Positions 29,468 to 37,614 of a stretch of 40,052 nt of DNA are shown one piece after another; the stretch's first letter is position 1; the number at the start of each line of letters is the position of its first letter. The stretch spans positions 1-40,052 of the IMG/VR virus record IMGVR_UViG_3300025327_000081, one strand, 5' to 3'. Origin of the DNA: a virus. The position numbers were made by a program, and so were the translations under genes. The notes beneath the pieces are model-generated. The model ran no database searches. It had not been told where the DNA came from and saw nothing but the letters and a program-made list of their open reading frames with translations.

Positions 29468-30027
29468 CTATAACCATGATCCTGCTGGAGAGTCGCAGTA
29501 CACCGTCCGCGCCCGGGCGCCGGCGCGCTCGCCCCCGGTCGCGTTGAATCGCCGCAGGAACGGCAGCAGGCTCTCGACGTTCGTGGCGTCGATCTCCGCC
29601 AGGCTCCAGCCGAAGGCTTTGACCAGGGCGATCTCCAGGTCGAGCAGGGTCAGGTAGCCGTTTTCCGGGGTTGAACCTTCGGCGCCAGTTTCTTGGCGCC
29701 CTGCTTCCCCGGCAGGGTAGGGTTTGCCCCGCCCAATCCCGGCAGGTCGCCCTCCAGCCGGCTCATGATGGCCGTCAGGACGCTGAAGACCTCCGTGAAG
29801 GAGGCGCCAGCATCCAGGTCCTGGACCGTGAAGCGATCGCCATAGAAGGCTGTCACCAGGGCGTTGATGCGGTCCACGTCTTCCTCGGTCAGGTTGTCCT
29901 GGTCCAGGCCCTGCAGCCGCATGGCCGCCTTCAGGATGCCCCACGGCACGAAGCCGCGCGAGTAGGTCTCGCGCGGCTCGTCGTTTTCGTCGTACAAAGT
30001 GAGCTGGATCGGTGTTCCCAGGGCCAT
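29468..30027 (-). CDS. Tail assembly chaperone, -1 frameshift product (gpGT-like, 186 aa)
   Basis: The 125-aa gpG-like frame and the following gpT-like frame (PENGYLTLLDLEIALVKAFG, ending DSPAGSWL) overlap in the -1 register, as in lambda G-GT. Join at about 29704-29710 gives 186 residues. The fused form bridges tape measure and tube subunits. The gpT part alone has no plausible start. The frameshift signal is listed separately. Confidence 0.72.
29650..30027 (-). CDS. Tail assembly chaperone, zero-frame product (gpG-like, 125 aa)
   Basis: MALGTPIQLTLYDENDEPRE, then SRGFVPWGILKAAMRLQGLD, TEEDVDRINALVTAFYGDRF and FTEVFSVLTAIMSRL: the pattern of gpG-like chaperones (short strand head, then helices). 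Normal product of the same start as the fused form. Location between major tail protein and tape measure supports it. Confidence 0.82.
   Translation of the reverse strand: MALGTPIQLTLYDENDEPRETYSRGFVPWGILKAAMRLQGLDQDNLTEEDVDRINALVTAFYGDRFTVQDLDAGASFTEVFSVLTAIMSRLEGDLPGLGGANPTLPGKQGAKKLAPKVQPRKTAT
29681..29710 (-). promoter_or_regulatory. Programmed -1 frameshift signal
   Basis: On the minus strand GGGGAAG (29704-29710) is read GGG-AAG in frame 0 and GGG-GAA after a -1 slip, so the P-site Gly tRNA re-pairs fully. Three bases later comes a perfect 7-bp GC hairpin (29694-29700 with 29681-29687, 6-nt loop). Not the classic X-XXY-YYZ heptamer. Confidence 0.62.
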
Positions 30028-30040
30028 AGTGCCGCTCCGC

Positions 30041-30949
30041 TTAGGCCGTGGTGAAGTTGACCGCGCCCGACAGGTGCTGGCCGTAGATGTCGGTCATGTT
30101 GTAGACGATCAGGTAGGCCGTCGAGGCGCTCAGGTTCGAGGTCGGGTTGATCGTGATGATCTTTGCCGTGGCGTCCAGCGTGATGGCGCCGGCGACCACT
30201 GACCCGTCCGAGGGCAGGATCAGCGCCACGTTGTAGATGGCGCTGGCCGGCAGGGCGTTGTTGAAGGTCAGGGTCTGGTTGGCCGAGACCGAGATGCCCG
30301 TGGCCCCATCCGTAGGCACGCTCGACGATAGCGACAGGGCGGCCGGAGCGGACACGGACGGCACCTGCACCTGGCTGAACCAGCCGGTTTCGTCGAAGTT
30401 GATGGTGTCGTCGTCGCCGACGATGCGCTTCACGCTGTCGGTGATCGCGCCCAGGTCCCACTCATAAACCGTCTTGATCGCCGTGTAGGTCAGCTCCAGG
30501 GTCTTCGGCTCCGGCTTCTCGCCCTTGGTGGCCGTGTCCTCTTTCGGCATCGAAAACATGCCTTTGAGATACTGGTAATAGCGATAGCTCCCGTTCGACT
30601 TCATCGAGCGGAACGAGAGGGCGAAATAGGGCGGGATGCCGCCATTGTCGAACATCCGCCCGGAGACGGCGTCGAATTCCCGGCCGGTGATCAGCGCCAG
30701 GGTGGCCAGGTCGATGTTGGTCACCGTCAGACCGATCTTGGTGTCGCCCTCCGATGCGTTCACGTCGAAGGGTTGATCGTCGGCATACTGGATCTCGAAG
30801 GAAGTGGTCGGCTCCTGCGTGGCCTCGGCCGCCGGGGCCAGGTAGGCCGGGGTGCCGGCCGTGTAGGCGCTGGCGCTGTCCGCGGTGACCTCGGCCACAT
30901 ACAGGCTGTCCAGCCCGATTTTCGATTTATATTCTCCTGCGTTTGGCAT
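30041..30949 (-). CDS. Major tail (tube) protein with Ig-like C-terminus (302 aa)
   Basis: ATG 30949 has AGGAGA 5 nt before it. MPNAGEYKSKIGLDSLYVAE and the following beta-rich part are typical of phi13-family tail tube proteins. After about residue 200, a proline-alanine linker leads into a Big_5-type Ig-like domain (SSVPTDGATGISVSANQTLT, then ASTAYLIVYNMTDIYGQHLS). Such domains decorate the tube. The ORF continues upstream in frame into the tail completion gene without a stop, so a 423-aa fusion is also possible. Confidence 0.88.
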   Translation of the reverse strand: MPNAGEYKSKIGLDSLYVAEVTADSASAYTAGTPAYLAPAAEATQEPTTSFEIQYADDQPFDVNASEGDTKIGLTVTNIDLATLALITGREFDAVSGRMFDNGGIPPYFALSFRSMKSNGSYRYYQYLKGMFSMPKEDTATKGEKPEPKTLELTYTAIKTVYEWDLGAITDSVKRIVGDDDTINFDETGWFSQVQVPSVSAPAALSLSSSVPTDGATGISVSANQTLTFNNALPASAIYNVALILPSDGSVVAGAITLDATAKIITINPTSNLSASTAYLIVYNMTDIYGQHLSGAVNFTTA

Positions 30950-31312
30950 GTGTTTCTCCTTGCGGACGGTTATCCGTCCAAGATAGACGTATTCCAGCGC
31001 CAGGCCGAAATGCCGGGTCTGGGTGTTGTAGGGCAGCTCGTGCTGCGGGCCGCGGGTGAAGCCGGCCGCCGTCATGGCTGCATCGATGCCGGGCAGCGTG
31101 GCCAGGCCGGCGCGGTTGTAGTAGCTGATCTGCATCCTCCACGAGCGCATGGCTTCATCGTCATCCGCATGCAGCTCCGGCAGGCTGGAGATCAGGAAGT
31201 AGACCAAAAACTCATCCGGCAGGTCGGCGCCGGAGGCCGCCTGGTAGAAGCTGGCCGCCTTGGCCAGGCTCAGCCCGGTCAAAGCCGTCTCGACCGTCTC
31301 CCAGATGCTCAT
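30950..31312 (-). CDS. Tail completion protein, no stop of its own (121 aa)
   Basis: MSIWETVETALTGLSLAKAA, then LPDEFLVYFLISSLPELHAD and FGLALEYVYLGRI: the pattern of gp11/DUF3168-type tail terminators that join tail to head. Start overlaps the gp10-like stop (ATGA). The frame runs directly into the major tail protein at 30949. A TAA in the +1 frame, about 20 bp before that ATG, would be a natural end if a single base were shifted. Confidence 0.72.
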
Positions 31313-31701
31313 AAGGTCCCATCCGCCTTCAGCGAATCGCGCATTGCCTTCCGGATCTTGCGCTTATCCGCGTCCATCGTCGGGCGGACGTAGGGCTGCG
31401 CCGCCATGTTGGCCTTGCCGTACTCCTGGGCGTTGCCATAACGAGCTGTTTCGGCGTCTGCACCGATTAAGCCGACCTCGCCATAGACGAAATTGCCATC
31501 CTGCTGGACCGCCGTCTTGACCAGGTGCAATTCCAGGTTATGCGTGTCCTTGGGCACGCGCCTTACCATGCCCGCCAGGGCCACATCCTGCCCGGCATTG
31601 ATAGCCCGCGCCGCCGAAGCATTCACGTCCGCGCCCGCTTCCGAGAGCCGAAGGAGCCATTCTTCAAGACCTTTGAAATCTATCCGCGCCCGTACGGTCA
31701 T
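31309..31701 (-). CDS. HK97 gp10-like head-tail/tail protein (130 aa)
   Basis: ATG 31701 in a TAATG overlap. MTVRARIDFKGLEEWLLRLS, then INAGQDVALAGMVRRVPKDT and YGNAQEYGKANMAAQPYVRP are close to HK97 gp10-family proteins, including the EYG and QPYVRP blocks. These sit between adaptor and tail completion genes and form part of the neck or tail terminator. Confidence 0.85.
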   Translation of the reverse strand: MTVRARIDFKGLEEWLLRLSEAGADVNASAARAINAGQDVALAGMVRRVPKDTHNLELHLVKTAVQQDGNFVYGEVGLIGADAETARYGNAQEYGKANMAAQPYVRPTMDADKRKIRKAMRDSLKADGTL

Positions 31702-32045
31702 TACCCGGTCCTCATCTTGCGCACCTTCAGCTCCATATATTCGTGGCGCTCGAAGATATCGTCCACCGAGACGATCTCGTAGCGGTCGGAACCCTTGAGC
31801 ACCGCCCAGGTCGGATCCAGGCCGGCGTAGTAGCGGATCAGCGCCGTAGCCGGGGCTTCCGCCTGGATGGACTGCGCCGCCCAGACTTCCGGCCCGTGGG
31901 CGTTGGTCCACTTCGCCCACACCGTGGCGATCGTCGACCAGGTGGGCGTCTGGAAGCCGCCCGTCCCGGAAGAGACGGTCCGGCTCTGCAGAGCGACTAC
32001 CGTGCGCAGCTCGCCCGGGTTGGTGGTTTTTCCGCCCAGGTTCAC
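31701..32045 (-). CDS. Head-tail adaptor (SPP1 gp16-like, 114 aa)
   Basis: GTG 32045 overlaps the connector stop (GTGA). The sequence reads NPGELRTVVALQSRTVSSGT, then WSTIATVWAKWTNAHGPEVW and EIVSVDDIFERHEYMELKVR, a small beta barrel of the stopper or adaptor family (PF05521-like). It closes the capsid after packaging. The longer ATG-started frame is rejected because of the coupled GTG. Confidence 0.8.
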   Translation of the reverse strand: MNLGGKTTNPGELRTVVALQSRTVSSGTGGFQTPTWSTIATVWAKWTNAHGPEVWAAQSIQAEAPATALIRYYAGLDPTWAVLKGSDRYEIVSVDDIFERHEYMELKVRKMRTG

Positions 32046-32545
32046 ACGGCCTCCGGAGGGACGATGTACGCCGTGTACCATTTCTCCGACAGATCGGCGC
32101 CGGAGACCTGGTGGAGGTAATCGTCGACGGTGATGACTGTTTCGAAGGCGGCCGCCTGGCTGCCGCTAGCGCCCACCCGGCCGGTCACCGACCCGACCGT
32201 ATCGCCGATCTTGACCCCCGGCAGGGGTACGTATCCGGGGCCGCTCACACCCATGAAGGTGCGGTAGCGCAGCGCCTCTGCCCGGAGCTGCGCCAGGGCC
32301 GCCTGCAAGCCAAACCCCAGTGCTTCGCCGGCCGCCATGCCGCCGGGATCCTCGTGCCACCTCACCAGCAGCATGCGGGCCGCCGATTTCGCCAGCGGGT
32401 GGATCGTGCTGTCGCCGGTCCAATCCCGCCCGCTGGCGGTTTCGAGATACGCATCCACCTGGGGCAGCGTGTCCTGCATCAGCGGATCGTCTGTCTCACA
32501 GCGCAGCACATTGGCCGCCTCGATCACGGTCAGGATGTTGGCCAA
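32042..32545 (-). CDS. Head-tail connector protein (gp6/gp15-like, 167 aa)
   Basis: MANILTVIEAANVLRCETDD, then QVDAYLETASGRDWTGDSTI and the helical SAARMLLVRWHEDPGGMAAG follow the pattern of connector proteins attached to the portal ring. The C-terminal 60 residues (VGASGSQAAAFETVITVDDY) are an extra, glycine-rich extension. Sits directly after the coat gene, as expected. Confidence 0.75.
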   Translation of the reverse strand: MANILTVIEAANVLRCETDDPLMQDTLPQVDAYLETASGRDWTGDSTIHPLAKSAARMLLVRWHEDPGGMAAGEALGFGLQAALAQLRAEALRYRTFMGVSGPGYVPLPGVKIGDTVGSVTGRVGASGSQAAAFETVITVDDYLHQVSGADLSEKWYTAYIVPPEAV

Positions 32546-32570
32546 AGGGACCTCCTAATCGCTTAGGCGA

Positions 32571-33725
32571 TTATCCCAGCAAGATGGCGATGGACTCGGG
32601 CTTGACCGCCTTGACGCCCCAGGCCAGGCCAACTTCATAGGCAATTCGGCGGTACTGCCGGTACATGGCCACCTGGAACGAGATCCCGGTGTCCGGGTCG
32701 GTGATGGTGGTCACATCATCCGCCGCGTCGCCGCCCTCCGGCATGGCCGGCACGCGCATGACGAGCTGGATCGCCGAGCGGCTGAAGGCCAGGTTGGCCG
32801 CATAGGCGGCGCCCACGGCCACCGGGTCATTGTTAACCCACACCACCCGGATGCCGGGATTGGCCAACACGATATCCTGGTCGCCGCCGCCGGTCTGGCC
32901 GGTGGCCACAACATATTTGTTGGTGTCGCGGCCGGTCTTGGTGTTGGTCAGGATGTCGCCGGCCACCATCGTGCCGGTGCCGGTGTCCACGTGGACGGTC
33001 TTCGTGCCGATTGCATACCCGGCGGTCAGGTCCACCAGGTAGCCCGACCCGGTGCCCGCGGTGTGGGCCTTGACCTGGGCGCTCTCGCGGACGGCGAACC
33101 CCATCAGGTCCAGGAGCACCCCACGCCGCAAGAGCGAGTCGCTGCCGGCGGTATTGGCCTGCCACAGCTCGGTCAGCGTGCGCAGCGCAGCTCCTGCCGT
33201 GGTGTTGATCACCACCTGCAGGTCGCCGGTCGGCGCGCCGTTATCCTCCAGGATCTTGAGAAGCTGAGCAAGGAAAGCCAGCTTGTTGGTGCTATCGAAC
33301 GGCGTCGTGCCGGCGGTGCCATACGCCCGGCTGGCGGCCACATACAGCGCCGCCAGGTCAGTCTCGACCTCGTTGACCAGCGTCCTCATCGCCTGGGCGA
33401 ACTGGTCCCGCAGGATCGTGTTGTACAGGCTGGCCAGGCCGCGCTGCTCCTCGCCCTCCCAGTAGAAGCTGGCCGAGCGGCTTTTCGAGATTGTCATAGT
33501 GTCGGATCCCTGCGTGGTGGCCGAGGGGTCCGGGCCGGTGGCAGCCGGGGTGATGTTGCCGCCGGCAATCGCCGGCACGACGGGCCAGCGGATGGTCTGG
33601 TCTTTGGCCGCCGCCTCGCCGGAGGCGTCCAGTGTGACCGCGGGGATAAACCCGGCCAGCTCACGTAGGACGATGTCCTTGGCAGCGAAGATGGTCGGGA
33701 TCAGGTTGGTGAGTGTGTTAGCCAT
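32571..33725 (-). CDS. Major capsid protein, P22-coat-like (384 aa)
   Basis: MANTLTNLIPTIFAAKDIVL and RELAGFIPAVTLDASGEAAA are near the start of the P22 coat family, and ITKSRS-like TMTISKSRSASFYWEGEEQR, FAQAMRTLVNEVETDLAALY and SRAYGTAGTTPF continue it. The C-terminus (YEVGLAWGVKAVKPESIAIL) fits too. It has the HK97 fold and should build the shell. About 45 residues shorter than P22 coat. Preceded by a scaffold-like gene and the S49 protease; a P22-like coat next to an HK97-like portal is a mosaic. Confidence 0.88.
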   Translation of the reverse strand: MANTLTNLIPTIFAAKDIVLRELAGFIPAVTLDASGEAAAKDQTIRWPVVPAIAGGNITPAATGPDPSATTQGSDTMTISKSRSASFYWEGEEQRGLASLYNTILRDQFAQAMRTLVNEVETDLAALYVAASRAYGTAGTTPFDSTNKLAFLAQLLKILEDNGAPTGDLQVVINTTAGAALRTLTELWQANTAGSDSLLRRGVLLDLMGFAVRESAQVKAHTAGTGSGYLVDLTAGYAIGTKTVHVDTGTGTMVAGDILTNTKTGRDTNKYVVATGQTGGGDQDIVLANPGIRVVWVNNDPVAVGAAYAANLAFSRSAIQLVMRVPAMPEGGDAADDVTTITDPDTGISFQVAMYRQYRRIAYEVGLAWGVKAVKPESIAILLG

Positions 33726-33831
33726 GTGCGGACCTCCTTAGTCCAATGGTTTCCAGATTTTCAGATCGTTGGCTGAGATTTCGTTTCGGCGTGCCGAAAC
33801 GCCTCAGCTCGGGGAGGAGGAGGCGGTGTGC

Positions 33832-34197
33832 CTAATCCTCGAGACGGCCGCCGGAGCGGATGAAATTCGCCCGGTCCCCCAGCGGCATGCGCTCATAGTC
33901 GGCGCGCTTGATGATCGTCGGCTGGCTGCCTTCGGCCAGCTCGGATCGGGTGGTGGAAACGGGCACGAAGTTCTTTGCCACATCATTGGGCCGGTTGGCC
34001 CGCTGCATGGATTCGTAGAGCTCGATTGCCTTGGCATGCTTGCCTTGGGCCTCGTCCAGCGCGGGGCGCAATTCAAGCGCTTTAGCGGTGCTCTCGTCCG
34101 TTCCCTGGCGGAAGAGCGCGTCCAGCTCGCTGGCAATGCGCTGCACCTCCGCCTCCGCCGCATTCACGGCGTCGAAATAGGGTTTGAGATCAAGCAT
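33832..34197 (-). CDS. Scaffold-like head protein (121 aa)
   Basis: MLDLKPYFDAVNAAEAEVQR begins a coiled coil of about 70 residues (ELDALFRQGTDESTAKALEL), then a short end with KRADYERMPLGDRANFIRSG. It lies between protease and coat, the place of a scaffold or delta domain, and probably is cut by the S49 protease. The 106 bp between it and the coat gene hold only an imperfect TTTCGGCGTGCCGAAA palindrome (33783-33798) and the coat SD. Confidence 0.75.
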   Translation of the reverse strand: MLDLKPYFDAVNAAEAEVQRIASELDALFRQGTDESTAKALELRPALDEAQGKHAKAIELYESMQRANRPNDVAKNFVPVSTTRSELAEGSQPTIIKRADYERMPLGDRANFIRSGGRLED

Positions 34198-35215
34198 TGG
34201 ATTTTTCCTTTCCTAAGATGGTATTGACTCGTTCGCGTAGGGTCTGCGCCTCGCGTTCTTCCTCTTCCGTCAGCCGCGGCTCGCTGGAAGGCGCGGCTTC
34301 CGGGAGATTCACAGGGTTCGAAGCGGCAGCCGATCGTCGCGGAACAGTAGTTCCGGCGGCTGCCCCGCTGAATAAACGATGGACGGTCTCCTCCAGGGTC
34401 CCCACCCGGTCGGCCATCCCCAGCTCTACGGCCTGGCGGGCGCCGACCACGCGCCCCTCGCCAAAGCCGTTGCGCACGTCCTCCGGCGTGACTCCCCGGT
34501 TCCGGGCCACCGATTGGATGAACGCATCATAGGCCTCGCTCACCCGGACCTGGATGGCCCCCCGGGCTTCCTCTGCCAGCGGCTCGTACGGATTGCCCTC
34601 GACTTTGTATTTCCCCTCGCTGATCAGGGAGACCTTGACGCCGTCTTTTTCCAGGGCCGCGCTGATGTCCTTGTGGACGGCAAACACGCCGATGGAACCC
34701 ACCTCGCCGGACGGCGTGATGATCACTTCATCCGCGGCGCTCCCGATCCAATAGGCCGCCGAAGCCATCGTATGGTTTGCAACTGCAACGATCGGCTTTT
34801 GGCCGCGCGCCGCAAAGATTTGCCTGGAGAGCTCTTCGATGCCGTTGACCTGGCCGCCCGGGCTGTCCACGTCCAGCACGATGGCGCCGATTTCTGGATC
34901 GTCGGCCAATTCCGCAAACTGGGCGCCGAAACGCTCGGCGCTGGTCGCCCCGGAGACATCCGTCATCAGGTTGGCCCTGGGGAAGATGGTCCCGAACAGC
35001 GGCAAAACTGCTACGCTACGGGCGCCTGCGGCTTCCGCCTTCACCTGGCGGTCTTTCGGGCGGCGCGCCCCGTGGATCCGGGCTTGCACTTCTTCCGCAT
35101 CCAGCTTCTCCCCGGCCACGTGCCGGGCGACGATCTCCTCCAGGATGGCCAATTTATGGGGCAAAATCGCCCAGGGAGTCTCCACAAAAGCGTGCAAAAT
35201 GTAAGAATATTTCAT
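34190..35215 (-). CDS. S49-family head maturation protease (341 aa)
   Basis: ATG 35215 follows AAGGAGAATAGG; upstream frame is rejected. ClpP/SppA-like core: VAVLPLFGTIF, IVLDVDSPGGQVNGIEELSR, PIVAVANHTMASAAYWIGSA (catalytic Ser about 152) and VIITPSGEVGSIGVFAVHKD. C-terminal acidic and basic helices (LTEEEEREAQTLRERVNTIL) could guide it into the prohead. It should cleave the scaffold. The stop overlaps the scaffold-like gene by 8 nt. Confidence 0.92.
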   Translation of the reverse strand: MKYSYILHAFVETPWAILPHKLAILEEIVARHVAGEKLDAEEVQARIHGARRPKDRQVKAEAAGARSVAVLPLFGTIFPRANLMTDVSGATSAERFGAQFAELADDPEIGAIVLDVDSPGGQVNGIEELSRQIFAARGQKPIVAVANHTMASAAYWIGSAADEVIITPSGEVGSIGVFAVHKDISAALEKDGVKVSLISEGKYKVEGNPYEPLAEEARGAIQVRVSEAYDAFIQSVARNRGVTPEDVRNGFGEGRVVGARQAVELGMADRVGTLEETVHRLFSGAAAGTTVPRRSAAASNPVNLPEAAPSSEPRLTEEEEREAQTLRERVNTILGKEKSNA

Positions 35216-35216
35216 C

Positions 35217-36452
35217 CTATTCTCCTTCCAACCCTGGGTTTTCCGCAGCCGGGCCTTCGATGGGCAGAATGTTGCCGGCCATATAATGGCGGTCACCATC
35301 GGGATAGGCGCTCATGTCATCCTTCTCACGGGCTTCGTTGGGCGTCATCATCCCATTTTGGATGCGAACGGCCATCGCATCGCCTCGGGCCTTCGAGTCC
35401 ATGCGCAGCAGGCTCTCGCGAATGAATTTAAAATAGGTGTTGGCCTGCTCGCCGGCCGAGAGCCAGCGGATGCGCGCCGCTTCCTCCCACGGCACCAGGA
35501 AGGCGTCGAGCGTGCCCTGCAAATACTCGATATATTTCTGCTCGTTGGAGTTGTAGGCTTCCTTGCCCCGGTTGAGCATATGCTCCGGCAGCCCGAAGAA
35601 GTTGCAGATGTCGCGGTCGTTGGCGTCGATCGACTCCAGGAACTGGGCGTCCTTGAGCTGGATGTTGATCGGCTCGAATTTGGTGATCAGGTTGTCGAAG
35701 ACCGCCAGGCGGTAGGCATTCTCCGAGCCGCTCATCTGCGCCTCGTACTCGCCGCGCACCTTGGCCCGCGCCTCTTTGTTGAGCGTGCCCTCTACCTGGA
35801 CGTAAGCTGCCGGCAGCAAGCCCTGGGCATACAGCTTGGATTGCGTTTTGTGCGCCGCCAGTTGCCGCCCGAATGTCTGGCGGGCGAAGGTGATCACCCC
35901 GCGCCCGACAAAGCCGGTCGCATCCGGGTTGATCAGCAGGTGCAGGAGCTCGACGGCCGGGATATAGACCGGGGTTCCGTTGGAAAAGGTATGCCGGTAC
36001 CACAAGTTGCCTTCCAGGTCGAACACCGGCAGGGTGCGATCCGCCGGCAGGACCAGGAGCTGGCGCGGCCCGACGATGGGGTTCCACAAGTAGGCGTTGC
36101 CATAGAACAGCAGCCATTCGATAGCCGCCTTCTTGAATTGGAATGGCGTCCAGCCCCACAAATTCGGGCTGATCTGTAACAAGTAGGCCATATTGCGGGT
36201 GACCGCATCCGGCGCCACCTGCTGGATGCTGCGCCCGTCTCTGCGCATGACCTGCAGGGGCATCTTGGCCACGTCGTCCGAGATGATGTTTTTGGCCCGG
36301 TAGGCCGTGGCGATCGCCTGCGACCCGGCCACCGATACCCGCTCGCCCGCCTCGCTCGTATAGCCGTACGATGGCGCGTAATCCGGGCGCGGGTTGGCGT
36401 TCACATCTTCTTTCGGCTTCGGGTTGCCGCTCAACAGTTCAGTGAGGAGCAT
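35217..36452 (-). CDS. Portal protein (HK97 family, 411 aa)
   Basis: AYRAKNIISDDVAKMPLQVM, LLFYGNAYLWNPIVGPRQLL, LPADRTLPVFDLEG, VELLHLLINPDATGFVGRGV, ICNFFGLPEHMLNRGKEAYN and ALGARGDAMAV-like SKARGDAMAVRIQNGMMTPN are the order of blocks in HK97 portals. Forms the dodecameric ring for DNA passage. Ends 1 nt before the protease start. Confidence 0.95.
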   Translation of the reverse strand: MLLTELLSGNPKPKEDVNANPRPDYAPSYGYTSEAGERVSVAGSQAIATAYRAKNIISDDVAKMPLQVMRRDGRSIQQVAPDAVTRNMAYLLQISPNLWGWTPFQFKKAAIEWLLFYGNAYLWNPIVGPRQLLVLPADRTLPVFDLEGNLWYRHTFSNGTPVYIPAVELLHLLINPDATGFVGRGVITFARQTFGRQLAAHKTQSKLYAQGLLPAAYVQVEGTLNKEARAKVRGEYEAQMSGSENAYRLAVFDNLITKFEPINIQLKDAQFLESIDANDRDICNFFGLPEHMLNRGKEAYNSNEQKYIEYLQGTLDAFLVPWEEAARIRWLSAGEQANTYFKFIRESLLRMDSKARGDAMAVRIQNGMMTPNEAREKDDMSAYPDGDRHYMAGNILPIEGPAAENPGLEGE

Positions 36453-36615
36453 GTTTTACCTTCTCCAGTCCGATCATGACCGCCAGGCCAATCAGCATCA
36501 AGCCCGCGACGATCCAGGTAATAATAGCGCTCCACATCGACAGGCCGTAGAGCACGCAGCCGCCGCCCGCCAGGAGCAGCAGGTCTTCAAGATACAAGTA
36601 AAGTAGACGTTTCAT
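36439..36615 (-). CDS. Two-span membrane protein (58 aa)
   Basis: ATG 36615 gives MKRLLYLYLEDLLLLAGGGC, then SAIITWIVAGLMLIGLAVMI, two membrane helices with a short loop. Overlaps the neighbours by 29 nt (upstream) and 14 nt (portal). Small two-span proteins beside portals are common and unexplained. Confidence 0.65.
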   Translation of the reverse strand: MKRLLYLYLEDLLLLAGGGCVLYGLSMWSAIITWIVAGLMLIGLAVMIGLEKVKHAPH

Positions 36616-37150
36616 ATTTCCCAAATACGCTCACCAGCGGGCCGGACATGGCCACGAGCCGCTCCGGATGCGGGCAGAGGTTTCGTGCGTCTTCCACCCA
36701 CGGGCGCAGGTGCATCTCCATCGGGTAGTGGAAGCATGGTACATCGGGGCCGTCGAACGGGTGGCAATAGAGGGTCCCACCCTGGTATAGGTCCATCCCA
36801 CACAAAATCACCGGGTCGCATCCCATCCAAAGCGCGAACCAGGCCGCCGTGTTGGAGCTGTAGAACCCGGTCCATACATCGACATCGAAGAGCACATCGG
36901 AGGTAGGGTCCGGACTCACCCGGATAGCCTTCGCTTCACGAATGGCCGCCGCCAATTCGGGACCGTCTTCCGGCCGGTCGTTATAGACCATATAATCGGG
37001 CTGGCAGTGATAAAAAGCATGGTAATTCACGGCGATCAACAGGCAATGGGGGGGGAGCTTCGCCAAATCTGTTGGCAGGCTGGGCCCGCCGCCCAGCACA
37101 GCCGCCGCTCGCCCAACGAAATAATCTCGCAAAGTCGACATCTTCATCAT
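36587..37150 (-). CDS. DUF115-like or Rossmann-type protein (187 aa)
   Basis: ATGA overlap with the methyltransferase puts the start at 37150 (MMKMSTLRDYFVGRAAAVLG). GGGPSLPTDLAKLPPHCLLI, then VNYHAFYHCQPDYMVYNDRP and ILCGMDLYQGGTLYCHPFDG recall the glycine-rich loop and D-x-D-like core of DUF115/MptE-like and some sugar-transfer proteins. Together with the methyltransferase it could modify virion glycans or DNA. An accessory cargo pair inside the head operon. Confidence 0.6.
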   Translation of the reverse strand: MMKMSTLRDYFVGRAAAVLGGGPSLPTDLAKLPPHCLLIAVNYHAFYHCQPDYMVYNDRPEDGPELAAAIREAKAIRVSPDPTSDVLFDVDVWTGFYSSNTAAWFALWMGCDPVILCGMDLYQGGTLYCHPFDGPDVPCFHYPMEMHLRPWVEDARNLCPHPERLVAMSGPLVSVFGKYETSTLLVS

Positions 37151-37614
37151 GGATTCCGCTTTTCCAAAACGACGTTGACGTTTCCGTCCCGCGTCCAGCG
37201 CAGGTCCACGATCTTCCATGGCCTGGGCTGGTAGGTGAGATAGCGCCGGCAATCCGGGTCGAAGTGTTCGAAGGTGATCTCGTTGACCTGGTTGCAATGG
37301 GTGGGATCATGAATGAAACCATCCGAAGATCCATAAGGCGTCTCGATGTCGAGCCTGGCGCCCGGCTTCAATACCCGCCAGCATTCGTCCATGAATTCCA
37401 GGAACGGCCGGCGCGTGCCTGTCTCCGTCACGCACACGGGCGGGATATGCTCCACGATGTGCCAGGCTTTGGCCTGGTCCACACTATTGGCCTCTATCGG
37501 CCATGGGTGTACGTTCAAATCATGGATAACGTCAACTCCCGGCAGGCGCTGGATATCCATCCCAACCCAACCAGGGTCCTTATGATTCCCGCAACCAATA
37601 TCCAATTTCATCAA
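37147..37614 (-). CDS. SAM-dependent methyltransferase (155 aa)
   Basis: MMKLDIGCGNHKDPGWVGMD: the LDIGCG motif I of class I methyltransferases, then DVIHDLNVHPWPIEANSVDQ and HIVEHIP (motif IV area), RVLKPGARLDIETPYG. Substrate unknown. It lacks the DPPY of DNA adenine enzymes, so a small-molecule, sugar or protein substrate is more likely. Sits between terminase and portal with the DUF115-like gene, an unusual cargo place. Confidence 0.82.
   Translation of the reverse strand: MMKLDIGCGNHKDPGWVGMDIQRLPGVDVIHDLNVHPWPIEANSVDQAKAWHIVEHIPPVCVTETGTRRPFLEFMDECWRVLKPGARLDIETPYGSSDGFIHDPTHCNQVNEITFEHFDPDCRRYLTYQPRPWKIVDLRWTRDGNVNVVLEKRNP

Noticed and set aside
27646-29547. 633-codon rightward frame opposite the tape measure
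   Set aside because: Arg-, Asp- and Gly-rich shadow frame; the leftward tape measure protein has clear coiled-coil and membrane features and correct synteny.
33783-33798. Sixth parS-like site (TTTCGGCGTGCCGAAA)
   Set aside because: A short palindrome in the coat upstream region, but it lacks the GTTCGC core; treated as unrelated.
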